A stretch of 64,000 nt of DNA from Actinomycetes bacterium (GTDB lineage Bacteria; Actinomycetota; Actinomycetes; Mycobacteriales; Mycobacteriaceae): NCBI GenBank assembly GCA_023404955.1, contig JAEXZY010000062.1, positions 10,413 to 74,412 on the forward strand, written 5' to 3'. This document shows, piece after piece, positions 43,658-51,117 of this stretch. Under the pieces are notes generated by a model, which saw nothing but the letters and a program-made list of their open reading frames with translations, was not told the DNA's origin and did not search any database. Positions within the stretch are counted from its first letter, which is position 1, and each line of letters begins with the position of its first letter. The position numbers were made by a program, and so were the translations under genes.

Positions 43658-44575
43658 ATGTGTGGCATCGTCGGCTTGCACCTGCGCACGCCCGAGCTGT
43701 ACCCGCAGCTGGGCACACTGCTCGGCAGCATGCTCTGCGAAATGGGCGACCGGGGAAGCGATTCCGCCGGTGTCGCCGTCTACGGCGATCCCACGTGGGC
43801 GCCGCCGGGGCAGGGCTGTGTGTCGGTGGCCGACCTGGGCACCGGCAGGATCGAGGACGTGGAGCTGGTCCGGCGCACCGTCGCCACCGCCCTCGACGAG
43901 GAGGTGGACGCCGTCGATGTGGTCGCGGTCGGCGACAGCCATCTGCTGTCCTGCGACACCTCGTCCGAGGCACTGCTGGCCGCGGTGAGATCCTGCTACC
44001 CGCAGGCGATCATCGCCGGCTTCGGATCGGACGTGGCAGTCCTCAAGGGCGTCGGCCACCCCCGCGCGCTCACCGAGCAGTGGGGGCTCTTGGCCGCGCA
44101 AGGTTGGCAGGGCGTCGGGCACACCCGCATGGCGACCGAGTCCGCGGTCACCCCGTCGGGCTGTCACCCCTACGCCGTCGGGCCGGGCCAGTGCATGGTC
44201 CACAACGGATCCTTCGCCAACCACGCCACCATTCGCCGCGAACTCCGTGCCCGCGGTGTGGTGTTCGACAGTGAGAACGACACCGAGGTCGGCGCACGGT
44301 TCATCGCCGCACAACTGTCGGAAGGGCGCGACGTCGAGAGCGCGCTCAAGGAGCTGTGCGCGACCTTCGACGGCTTCTACACGCTGCTGGTGTCCAACCG
44401 CGATTCGTTCGCCGTGGTCCGTGACGCCATCGCGTGCAAACCCGCGGTCATCGCCGAAACCGCCGACTGGGTGGCAATGGCCAGCGAATACCGTGCCCTG
44501 TCAGGCCTTCCCGGTGTCGAGAGCGCACGTATCTGGGAACCCGAACCGGAGGTCGTCTACGCATGGAGCAGATAG
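43658..44575 (+). CDS. Class II glutamine amidotransferase (glutaminase subunit, MgsA/GlxB-like)
   Basis: A 305-residue Ntn-hydrolase. The catalytic Cys2 follows the initiator Met (MCGIVGLHL), and RGSDSAG, GHTRMATES, CHPY and HNGSFANH complete the PurF-type glutaminase site. It corresponds to the amidotransferase domain of glutamate synthase as a separate subunit and should release ammonia (or methylamine from glutamylmethylamide) for the FMN subunit. GGAGG lies 5 bases before ATG 43658. It overlaps the next gene by 13 bases. Confidence 0.88.
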   Translation: MCGIVGLHLRTPELYPQLGTLLGSMLCEMGDRGSDSAGVAVYGDPTWAPPGQGCVSVADLGTGRIEDVELVRRTVATALDEEVDAVDVVAVGDSHLLSCDTSSEALLAAVRSCYPQAIIAGFGSDVAVLKGVGHPRALTEQWGLLAAQGWQGVGHTRMATESAVTPSGCHPYAVGPGQCMVHNGSFANHATIRRELRARGVVFDSENDTEVGARFIAAQLSEGRDVESALKELCATFDGFYTLLVSNRDSFAVVRDAIACKPAVIAETADWVAMASEYRALSGLPGVESARIWEPEPEVVYAWSR

Positions 44576-45252
44576 TGACCCGCTACGACCTGCAGACCAC
44601 CCAACTGCGCGAGGTCAACGCCGCGCTGCACGCGCCGAACCTACAGGGCGAGTTCGTCATCGACCATCCCGCCGGCGCGCACAACGTCGCCGTCGGTCTC
44701 GACGCGCCGGTCAGCGTGACCGTCAACGGCCACGTCGGGTACTACGCCGCAGGCATGAATCAGCAGGCCGATGTCGTGATCAACGGCAACGCCGGCACCG
44801 GCGTAGCGGAGAACATGATGAGCGGCTCGGTGTGGGTGAAAGGCAGCGCCTCCCAGTCCGCCGGTGCGACGGCACATGGTGGCTTGTTGGTGGTCGAGGG
44901 TGACGCCGCGGCGCGGTGCGGCATCTCGATGAAGGGCGTCGACATCGTGGTGGGCGGCAACGTCGGGCACATGAGCGCGTTCATGGCACAGGCCGGCCGG
45001 CTCGTGGTGCGGGGTGACGCCGGCGAGGCACTCGGCGACTCGCTCTACGAAGCGCGCATCTACGTGCGGGGCGAGGTGGCCTCTCTTGGCGCCGACTGCG
45101 TGGCCAAGCCGATGCGCGCCGAACACCACGAGGAACTCGAACACCTCCTGAAGGCAGCGGGTTTCGAGGACGACGACACCGCCGCCTACACCCGCTACGG
45201 GTCCGCGCGATCGCTGTACCACTTCCACGTCGACAACTCTGCGAGCTACTGA
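44563..45252 (+). CDS. GXGXG-domain subunit of split glutamate synthase (MgsB/GlxC-like)
   Basis: A 229-residue right-handed beta-helix protein with repeated Gly-rich strands (VTVNGHVGYYAAG, VVINGNAGTGVAENM, VVGGNVGHMSAFM, VVRGDAGEALGDS), the C-terminal alpha-subunit domain of glutamate synthase as an independent polypeptide. It is structural, holding the glutaminase and FMN modules together. It starts at ATG 44563 inside the end of the previous gene and shares one base with the next start. Confidence 0.88.
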   Translation: MEQIVTRYDLQTTQLREVNAALHAPNLQGEFVIDHPAGAHNVAVGLDAPVSVTVNGHVGYYAAGMNQQADVVINGNAGTGVAENMMSGSVWVKGSASQSAGATAHGGLLVVEGDAAARCGISMKGVDIVVGGNVGHMSAFMAQAGRLVVRGDAGEALGDSLYEARIYVRGEVASLGADCVAKPMRAEHHEELEHLLKAAGFEDDDTAAYTRYGSARSLYHFHVDNSASY

Positions 45253-46577
45253 TGACCGACACCGACGACCGCGCGCGCCTCGGCCTGCGCGAGTCCGCCA
45301 CCTATGATCGCGCCACGATCGCCGCGATCCAGCGCGCCGCCGACACCGGCGTGTACGACATCCGCGGATGGGGTGCCAAACGCCGGCTCCCCCACTTCGA
45401 CGATCTGCTGTTCCTCGGCGCCTCGATGTCGCGGTATCCGCTCGAGGGCTACCGCGAGCGCTGCGCCACCGACGTGGTGCTCGGTGACCGACACGCGAAA
45501 CACCCTCTCCACCTGGCCATCCCGGTCACCATCGCCGGTATGAGCTTCGGTGCGCTGTCGGGACCGGCCAAGGAGGCGCTGGGCCGCGGCGCCAGTGAAG
45601 TCGGCACGTCGACGACCACCGGCGACGGCGGTATGACGCGGGAAGAGCGGGGCCAGAGCAAGCACCTGGTGTACCAGTACCTGCCCTCGCGGTACGGCAT
45701 GAACCCCGACGACCTCCGCAAGGCCGACGCGATCGAGGTGGTCCTCGGCCAGGGTGCCAAACCGGGCGGCGGCGGAATGCTGTTGGGCCAGAAGATCTCC
45801 GAACGGGTCGCCTCGATGCGCACGCTCCCGCAGGGCATCGACCAGCGCTCGGCATGCCGTCATCCCGACTGGACCGGGCCTGACGATCTGACCATCAAGA
45901 TCAACGAGCTGCGGGAGATCACCGACTGGGAAAAGCCGATCTACGTCAAGGTCGGCGCCACCCGCACCTACTACGACGTCAAGCTCGCGGTGCACGCCGG
46001 CGCCGACGTCGTCGTCGTCGACGGCATGCAGGGCGGCACCGCGGCCACCCAGGAGGTGTTCATCGAACACGTGGGCATCCCGACGCTGGCCGCGATCCCG
46101 GAGGCGGTGCGGGCGTTGCAGGAGTTAGGGGTTCACAGACGAGTTCAGCTCATCGTCTCGGGCGGCATCCGCAACGGTGCCGACGTCGCCAAGGCGCTCG
46201 CGCTGGGCGCCGATGCCGTCGCGATCGGCACCGCGGCGCTGATCGCACTCGGTGACAACCATCCCCGATATGCCGGCGAATACGAAAAGATCGGCAGCGC
46301 AGCGGGTTTCTACGACGACTACCAGGACGGGAACGACCCCGCGGGCATCAGCACCCAGGACCCTGAGCTCGCTGCCCGCCTGGACCCGGTGGCCGCCGGC
46401 CGGCGGCTGGCCAACTACCTGCGGGTGCTGACGATGGAAGCGCAGACGATCGCCCGCGCCTGCGGCAAGTCCCACGTCTGCCATCTCGAGCCCGACGATC
46501 TGGTCGCCGTCAGCATCGAAGCCGCCGCGATGGCGAAGGTTCCACTGGCCGGCACATCCTGGATACCGGGACTGTGA
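45252..46577 (+). CDS. FMN-binding glutamate-synthase subunit (MgsC/GlxD-like)
   Basis: A 441-residue FMN barrel of glutamate synthase: MSFGALSGPAKEALG, VVLGQGAKPGGGGML, KVGATRTYYDVKLA, GGIRNGADVAKALALGADA. The cysteines of the usual [3Fe-4S] site are absent: at that position the sequence reads NDPAGISTQD, where classical enzymes have C-x4-CPVGIATQ. With the two preceding genes it completes a three-polypeptide glutamate (or N-methylglutamate) synthase without an NADPH subunit. TGATG and GTGA overlaps link it to both neighbours. Confidence 0.88.
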   Translation: MTDTDDRARLGLRESATYDRATIAAIQRAADTGVYDIRGWGAKRRLPHFDDLLFLGASMSRYPLEGYRERCATDVVLGDRHAKHPLHLAIPVTIAGMSFGALSGPAKEALGRGASEVGTSTTTGDGGMTREERGQSKHLVYQYLPSRYGMNPDDLRKADAIEVVLGQGAKPGGGGMLLGQKISERVASMRTLPQGIDQRSACRHPDWTGPDDLTIKINELREITDWEKPIYVKVGATRTYYDVKLAVHAGADVVVVDGMQGGTAATQEVFIEHVGIPTLAAIPEAVRALQELGVHRRVQLIVSGGIRNGADVAKALALGADAVAIGTAALIALGDNHPRYAGEYEKIGSAAGFYDDYQDGNDPAGISTQDPELAARLDPVAAGRRLANYLRVLTMEAQTIARACGKSHVCHLEPDDLVAVSIEAAAMAKVPLAGTSWIPGL

Positions 46578-47758
46578 GCACCGCCGACGTCGTCATCGTC
46601 GGCGGCGGACTGGAGGGCTGCGCGGCCGCGTGGGCGTTGGCCGAGCGCGGCGTCACCGACGTCGTCGTGGTCGAACGCGGCACCGTCGGCTCCGGGATGA
46701 CCGGAAAATCCAGCGGTATCGTCCGCTGCCACTACGGCGTCAGCTCACTGGCCGCGATGGCTGCGGCGGGACTCGAGGTGTTCGAGCAGGCCGGCGAGAT
46801 CTTCGGCAGCGACATCGGGTTCCGCCAGACCGGCTACGTCGTCGGAGTCGGTGAGCCCAACGTCGATGCGCTGCGCAAGAGCTTGGCTGCGCAGCAGGCC
46901 GTCGGCGTCGACACCGAGGAGATCGACCGCGCCGACGTCGCGAAGATGTGGCCGTTCGCCGACTTGGAGCCGTTCGCGGCCTTCGGCTACGAGGCACGCG
47001 GCGGCTACGGGGATGCCTACCAGACCGCTCAGGCGTTCGCGACGACCGCGCGTGGTGCCGGCGTCCGCATCCGGCAGGGTTGCACCGCAACAAGTTTGGT
47101 TATCGACGGCCGTCGCGCAACCGGGGTGACGCTCAGCGACGGCAGCTCCATCTCCGCCGACACCGTCGTCGTCGCGACCGGGGTGTGGACACAGCCCTTC
47201 CTGGCGCCCTACGGCATCGACGTACCGATCCGGGTGGTCCGGGAGCAGATCGTGCTGATCGACCCCGGCGTAGACCTCGGTCCCGTGCCCGTGTTCTCTG
47301 ATCTGGTCTCGCTGCAGTACGTGCGACCGGAGGTAGGCGGCGAAATCCTGTTCGGAAACAGCGATCTCAGCGATGCGAAGACGGCCGACCCGGACAGCTA
47401 CCTCAACCGGGCGACCGAGGACTTCGTCGACATCACCGTCGACAAGGTCGGCACCCGCTTCCCCGGCTTTCCCGACGCCGTCATCACCAGCAGCTACGCA
47501 GGCTGCTACGACGTGACGCCCGACTGGAACCCGGTGATCTCCCGCACCGATGTCGACGGCCTGCTCGTCGCCGCCGGCTTCTCCGGCCACGGGTTCAAGA
47601 TCGCGCCGGCGGTGGGCAAGCTCGTCGCCGATCTGGTGATCGACGACCGCAGCAGCGACCCGCGCATCCCCGCATCGGATTTCCGGCTGTCCCGCTTCGC
47701 CGAGGGGGACCTGCTCACGACGCCGTACCCGTACGTCGGCGCCGGGCAGATGCGCTAG
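46574..47758 (+). CDS. FAD-dependent DAO-family oxidoreductase (sarcosine oxidase beta / MgdA-like)
   Basis: A 394-residue D-amino-acid-oxidase-fold flavoprotein: ADP-binding VVIVGGGLEGCAAAWAL at the N-terminus, the flavin-side TGKSSGIVRCHYG (about residues 43-55) as in sarcosine-oxidase beta subunits, and the C-terminal GLLVAAGFSGHGFKIAPAVG. It probably oxidises a secondary amine such as an N-methyl amino acid. Start GTG 46574 overlaps the previous stop by four bases, so it belongs to the synthase operon and could be the N-methylglutamate-dehydrogenase partner. The other Mgd subunits are not here. Confidence 0.82.
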   Translation: MSTADVVIVGGGLEGCAAAWALAERGVTDVVVVERGTVGSGMTGKSSGIVRCHYGVSSLAAMAAAGLEVFEQAGEIFGSDIGFRQTGYVVGVGEPNVDALRKSLAAQQAVGVDTEEIDRADVAKMWPFADLEPFAAFGYEARGGYGDAYQTAQAFATTARGAGVRIRQGCTATSLVIDGRRATGVTLSDGSSISADTVVVATGVWTQPFLAPYGIDVPIRVVREQIVLIDPGVDLGPVPVFSDLVSLQYVRPEVGGEILFGNSDLSDAKTADPDSYLNRATEDFVDITVDKVGTRFPGFPDAVITSSYAGCYDVTPDWNPVISRTDVDGLLVAAGFSGHGFKIAPAVGKLVADLVIDDRSSDPRIPASDFRLSRFAEGDLLTTPYPYVGAGQMR

Positions 47759-47769
47759 ACAGGTGAGCT

Positions 47770-48429
47770 GTGACCTCCGCTGACGAGCACGCATCGCTGC
47801 TTCGCAACAAATCCGGGACCGCACGCGACCGCGACCCGCAGGAGCCGGTCGACGAGCTGGAAATCGAGACCGCGATCGGGCGCAACGTCCGGCTGCTGCG
47901 CCTGCAGCAGGGGCTCACCGTCGCCGACACCGCCGCGCGGATCGGCATCTCGAAGGCGATGATGAGCAAGATCGAGAACGCGCAGACGTCCTGCAGCCTG
48001 TCGACGCTCGCGCTGCTGGCCAAGGGCTTCGACGTGCCGGTGACCAGCTTGTTCCGTGGCGCCGACGTCGAACGTCCCGCCGCGTTCGTGCGGTCCGGCA
48101 CCGGGGCGCGCATCGTGCGCGAAGGCACCCGCGAAGGCCACGACTACGAGCTACTCGGGTCCCTGCGCGGTGAGCACAAGCGGCTGGAGTGTCTGCAGGT
48201 CACGCTGTCGGAGAAGAGCCGGACGTATCCACTGTTCCAGCACCCGGGCACCGAGTTCATCTACATGCTCGAAGGGGTCATGGACTACAGCCACAGCCGG
48301 TCGGTCTACCGGCTGCACCCCGGGGACTCGCTGCAGTTCGACGGCGAGGGCGCGCACGGCCCCGTCGACCTCGTCGAAGTGCCGATCCGGTTCCTGTCGG
48401 TGATCGCGTTCCCCGACTCGCACGTCTGA
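47770..48429 (+). CDS. XRE-cupin transcriptional regulator of the amine/glutamate operon
   Basis: A 219-residue regulator: an N-terminal lambda-repressor-type HTH (about 36-92: LRLQQGLTVADTAARIGISK) and a C-terminal cupin (about 140-212: HPGTEFIYMLEGVMDYSHS then YRLHPGDSLQFDGEGAHG) with possible metal-binding His/Glu. The cupin would sense a small ligand, for example an amine or amino acid. It is last in the amt-downstream operon, 11 bases after the oxidoreductase, starting at GTG 47770. Confidence 0.85.
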   Translation: MTSADEHASLLRNKSGTARDRDPQEPVDELEIETAIGRNVRLLRLQQGLTVADTAARIGISKAMMSKIENAQTSCSLSTLALLAKGFDVPVTSLFRGADVERPAAFVRSGTGARIVREGTREGHDYELLGSLRGEHKRLECLQVTLSEKSRTYPLFQHPGTEFIYMLEGVMDYSHSRSVYRLHPGDSLQFDGEGAHGPVDLVEVPIRFLSVIAFPDSHV

Positions 48430-48442
48430 GGGCTCCGGGCGC

Positions 48443-48490
48443 GCCGAGTGTGCGTCTCGATACGCCCGCCGCGGCGTGTCGCGGATGAAA
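48443..48490. repeat. Dispersed intergenic palindromic repeat, copy B
   Basis: GCCGAGTGTGCGTC and, further on, GCGGCGTGT-GCGGATGAA match copy A (40770-40817) position by position with a handful of differences. The closing CACACTCG arm of copy A is not kept here, so the hairpin is degenerate. It lies 14 bases after the regulator stop, upstream of the leuA leader. Confidence 0.6.
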
Positions 48491-48518
48491 CCGCGAAACC
48501 GCACAACCGCGGCCCGTT

Positions 48519-48546
48519 TTGCCCGGCGCGCCCGCCGGAGTACAGT
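48519..48546 (+). promoter_or_regulatory. leuA promoter
   Basis: TTGCCC (48519-48524), 16 bases, TACAGT (48541-48546). Initiation about 7 bases later would fall on the GTG at 48554, so the leader peptide would be leaderless. Assignment is by pattern only. Confidence 0.55.
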
Positions 48547-48553
48547 CACCTGC

Positions 48554-48595
48554 GTGCAGCGGGTGCTCCTTCTCGGACGCCGCGACGGGGTCTGA
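48554..48595 (+). CDS. leuL: leuA leader peptide with three consecutive Leu codons
   Basis: A 13-codon reading frame GTG...TGA coding VQRVLLLGRRDGV. Three adjacent Leu codons (CTC CTT CTC, 48566-48574) are the hallmark of a leucine attenuator. Stalling of the ribosome there when leucyl-tRNA is scarce would change the RNA folding downstream. It begins 8 bases after TACAGT. Confidence 0.75.
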   Translation: MQRVLLLGRRDGV

Positions 48596-48640
48596 TCCAG
48601 ACTGGCCTCCCGTCGCGGGTATTCGCGATGCGCCGGTCTG
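48580..48640 (+). promoter_or_regulatory. Transcription attenuator of leuA
   Basis: Two mutually exclusive stems can form. Stem A: CCGCGACGGG (48580-48589) with CCCGTCGCGG (48609-48618), perfect, its left arm lying inside the leader peptide. Stem B: CAGACTGGC (48598-48606) with GCCGGTCTG (48632-48640), nine pairs with one G-U. A ribosome stalled on the Leu codons would affect which stem forms. The arms are seen; which is the terminator is inferred. Confidence 0.65.
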
Positions 48641-48671
48641 AGATCCCCCAATCCAACCCGGAGCCCACATC

Positions 48672-50477
48672 ATGACCGAGAACTTCACCCCCGACGCCTT
48701 CCATTCGGTACGCACCATCACCACGCCCGCCGGCCCCCGCCCCGACGGCCAGCCTGCCTGGAACACCCAGCGCGCGTCCGCGATGCCCGTCAGCCGTTAC
48801 CGCAGCTTCGCAGCCGAAGTCGAGCCCGTCACGCTGCCCGACCGCACCTGGCCCGACAAGGTCATCGACACCGCTCCGCTGTGGTGCGCGGTTGATCTGC
48901 GCGACGGCAACCAGGCGCTGATCGACCCGATGAGCCCGGCCCGCAAGCGCCGCATGTTCGACCTGCTGGTCCGGATGGGCTACAAGGAGATCGAGGTCGG
49001 ATTCCCGTCGGCCAGCCAGACCGATTTCGATTTCGTCCGGGAGATCATCGAGCAGGGCGCGATTCCCGACGACGTGACGATCCAGGTGCTGACGCAGTGC
49101 CGTCCCGAGCTGATCGAGAAGACCTTCAAGGCCTGCGAGGGCGCACCCCGCGCGATCGTGCACTTCTACAACTCGACGTCGATCCTGCAGCGCCGCGTCG
49201 TGTTCCGCGCCGACCGTGACGCCGTGAAGAAGATCGCCACCGACGGCGCGCGGATGTGCGTCGACGAGGCGAAGAAGTACCCGGGCACCCAGTGGCGCTT
49301 CGAGTATTCGCCGGAGTCCTACACCGGCACCGAATTGGAATACGCCGTCGAGGTCTGCAACGCCGTCGCCGAGATCGTCGCGCCGACGCCCGACGTGCCG
49401 TTGATCGTGAACCTGCCGGCGACGGTGGAGATGGCCACGCCCAACGTGTACGCCGACTCCATCGAGTGGATGAACCGGCACCTGACCCCCCGCGACTCGA
49501 TCATCTTGAGCCTGCATCCGCACAACGATCGCGGAACCGCCGTCGCCGCAGCCGAATTGGGCTACCAGGCGGGTGCGGACCGCATCGAGGGATGCCTGTT
49601 CGGCAACGGCGAGCGCACCGGCAACGTGTGCCTGGTGACGCTGGGGCTGAACATGTTCTCCCGCGGCGTCGACCCGCAGATCGACTTCTCCAACATCGAC
49701 GAGATCCGCCGCACCGTGGAGTACTGCAATCAGCTGCCCGTCCACGAACGACACCCGTACGGCGGCGATCTGGTGTACACGGCGTTCTCCGGCAGCCACC
49801 AGGACGCGATCAACAAGGGCCTGGACGCGATGAAGTTCGACGCCGATGCCGCCGACAAAGACGTGGACGACATCCTGTGGCAGGTCCCCTACCTGCCAAT
49901 CGACCCCAAGGACGTCGGACGCACGTACGAGGCGGTCATCCGGGTCAATTCGCAGTCCGGCAAGGGCGGCGTCGCCTACATCATGAAGGCGGATCACGGG
50001 CTGGCACTGCCCCGGCGCCTGCAGATCGAATTCTCCGCAGCCATCCAGGCCATCACCGACGGTGAGGGTGGTGAGGTGTCGCCCAAGGAGATGTGGGACG
50101 CGTTCCACGAGGAGTACCTGGCTCCGATCACCCCGCTGGAGCGCATGCGGCAACGCGTCGACGCGGCCGAGGTGGACGGCGGGACAGACACCATCACCGC
50201 GGTGGTCAAGGTCGACGGCACCGAACGTGAGATCGTCGGCGCCGGCAATGGCCCTCTGGCCGCGTTCGTCGACGCGCTGGGCGCGATCGGCTACGACGTC
50301 AACGTGCTGGATTACTCCGAGCATGCGATGTCCTCCGGCGAAGAAGCCCAGGCGGCCGCCTACGTGGAGGCCTCGATCGGCGGCACGACCGTGTGGGGTG
50401 TCGGTATCGCGACATCGATCACGACGGCGTCGCTGCGCGCGGTGGTGTCCGCGGTGAACCGAGCCGCCCGCCGCTGA
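48672..50477 (+). CDS. leuA: 2-isopropylmalate synthase
   Basis: A 601-residue enzyme condensing acetyl-CoA with 2-oxoisovalerate, the first step of leucine synthesis. HMGL-like catalytic barrel: CAVDLRDGNQALIDPM (about residues 74-89, metal-binding Asp) and SLHPHNDRGTAVAAAELG (about 278-295, metal-binding His-x-His). The C-terminal LeuA dimer domain (about 460-600) is the leucine feedback site. Regulation by attenuation is indicated by the leader peptide at 48554-48595. Confidence 0.95.
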   Translation: MTENFTPDAFHSVRTITTPAGPRPDGQPAWNTQRASAMPVSRYRSFAAEVEPVTLPDRTWPDKVIDTAPLWCAVDLRDGNQALIDPMSPARKRRMFDLLVRMGYKEIEVGFPSASQTDFDFVREIIEQGAIPDDVTIQVLTQCRPELIEKTFKACEGAPRAIVHFYNSTSILQRRVVFRADRDAVKKIATDGARMCVDEAKKYPGTQWRFEYSPESYTGTELEYAVEVCNAVAEIVAPTPDVPLIVNLPATVEMATPNVYADSIEWMNRHLTPRDSIILSLHPHNDRGTAVAAAELGYQAGADRIEGCLFGNGERTGNVCLVTLGLNMFSRGVDPQIDFSNIDEIRRTVEYCNQLPVHERHPYGGDLVYTAFSGSHQDAINKGLDAMKFDADAADKDVDDILWQVPYLPIDPKDVGRTYEAVIRVNSQSGKGGVAYIMKADHGLALPRRLQIEFSAAIQAITDGEGGEVSPKEMWDAFHEEYLAPITPLERMRQRVDAAEVDGGTDTITAVVKVDGTEREIVGAGNGPLAAFVDALGAIGYDVNVLDYSEHAMSSGEEAQAAAYVEASIGGTTVWGVGIATSITTASLRAVVSAVNRAARR

Positions 50478-50570
50478 GCGCAGCGGCCGATCCCTTTCAC
50501 CAAAAGTGATCAAGAAATGACTTGTGCTGATTAGGGTTTCGCGTACCTGGGGTCGGGAAGCCACTACAGC

Positions 50571-50825
50571 ATGAAGCTCAATGTCACCTATGGTTCAATC
50601 CTCACTCTGGCGGCGGCCGCGACGATCTCTTTCGCTCCTGCAGCGGTTGCCCAGCCGGAATGCGCGACACCACACGGTGCCGCGGACGGAACACCCTGTC
50701 AGAACGTCGCCCCGGGTGGCGGAACGACGGGAACCGGTCCGGGGGCCAGCCAGGGTGGCGAGAATCCCTACATCGGCGGTGCGGGCTGCATTCCGGGCCG
50801 GGTCTGCAACAACGGCGATGATTAG
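50571..50825 (+). CDS. Small secreted Cys protein, GC-x-PGRVC family, copy 1
   Basis: An 84-residue precursor with a signal peptide cleaved after AVAQ (about residue 28). The mature part of about 56 residues has four cysteines (CATPHG, PCQNV, GCIPGRVC) that could make two disulfides and a conserved C-terminal GCIPGRVC. The gene immediately downstream codes a paralogue with the same layout. No known family recognised. Confidence 0.65.
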   Translation: MKLNVTYGSILTLAAAATISFAPAAVAQPECATPHGAADGTPCQNVAPGGGTTGTGPGASQGGENPYIGGAGCIPGRVCNNGDD

Positions 50826-50864
50826 ATCGTTTCAACAGTCGGCACGCTGGTAATTCACAGGAAC

Positions 50865-51116
50865 ATGAAACTCTTCACCTTCGGAACAGCCATGCTGACC
50901 GGGGCCGCCGCGACGGTCATCGCGATGGCACCCATCGCCGGTGCACAGCCCAATGTGCCGTGCGACGATCCGGGCGGCGCAGCACGTGGCGCTGCGTGCG
51001 ATGCCACCGCTCCCGAGGGCGCTCCGCCGCCCATCGTCGGAGAGATCCCACCCGGTCAGGACGGCATGGTCGACGTCGCGGGATGCACTCCCGGGCGCGT
51101 CTGCGAAGCGCCCTAG
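50865..51116 (+). CDS. Small secreted Cys protein, GC-x-PGRVC family, copy 2
   Basis: An 83-residue precursor: signal peptide (MKLFTFGTAMLTGAAATVIA, cleavage near IAGAQP) and a mature domain with CDDPGGAARGAACD and the terminal GCTPGRVC. Cysteine number and the last motif match copy 1, so it arose by tandem duplication. The two genes are 39 bases apart, each with its own small leader. Confidence 0.65.
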   Translation: MKLFTFGTAMLTGAAATVIAMAPIAGAQPNVPCDDPGGAARGAACDATAPEGAPPPIVGEIPPGQDGMVDVAGCTPGRVCEAP

Positions 51117-51117
51117 G

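Noticed and set aside
42138..43973. A 611-codon minus-strand frame opposite the type III glutamine synthetase
   Set aside because: Antisense shadow with Arg-rich start; the plus strand carries intact GS motifs.
48546..50564. A 672-codon minus-strand open frame opposite leuA
   Set aside because: It is the antisense shadow of leuA caused by high GC; composition is His/Arg/Gly-rich with no domain, while leuA is unmistakable on the other strand.
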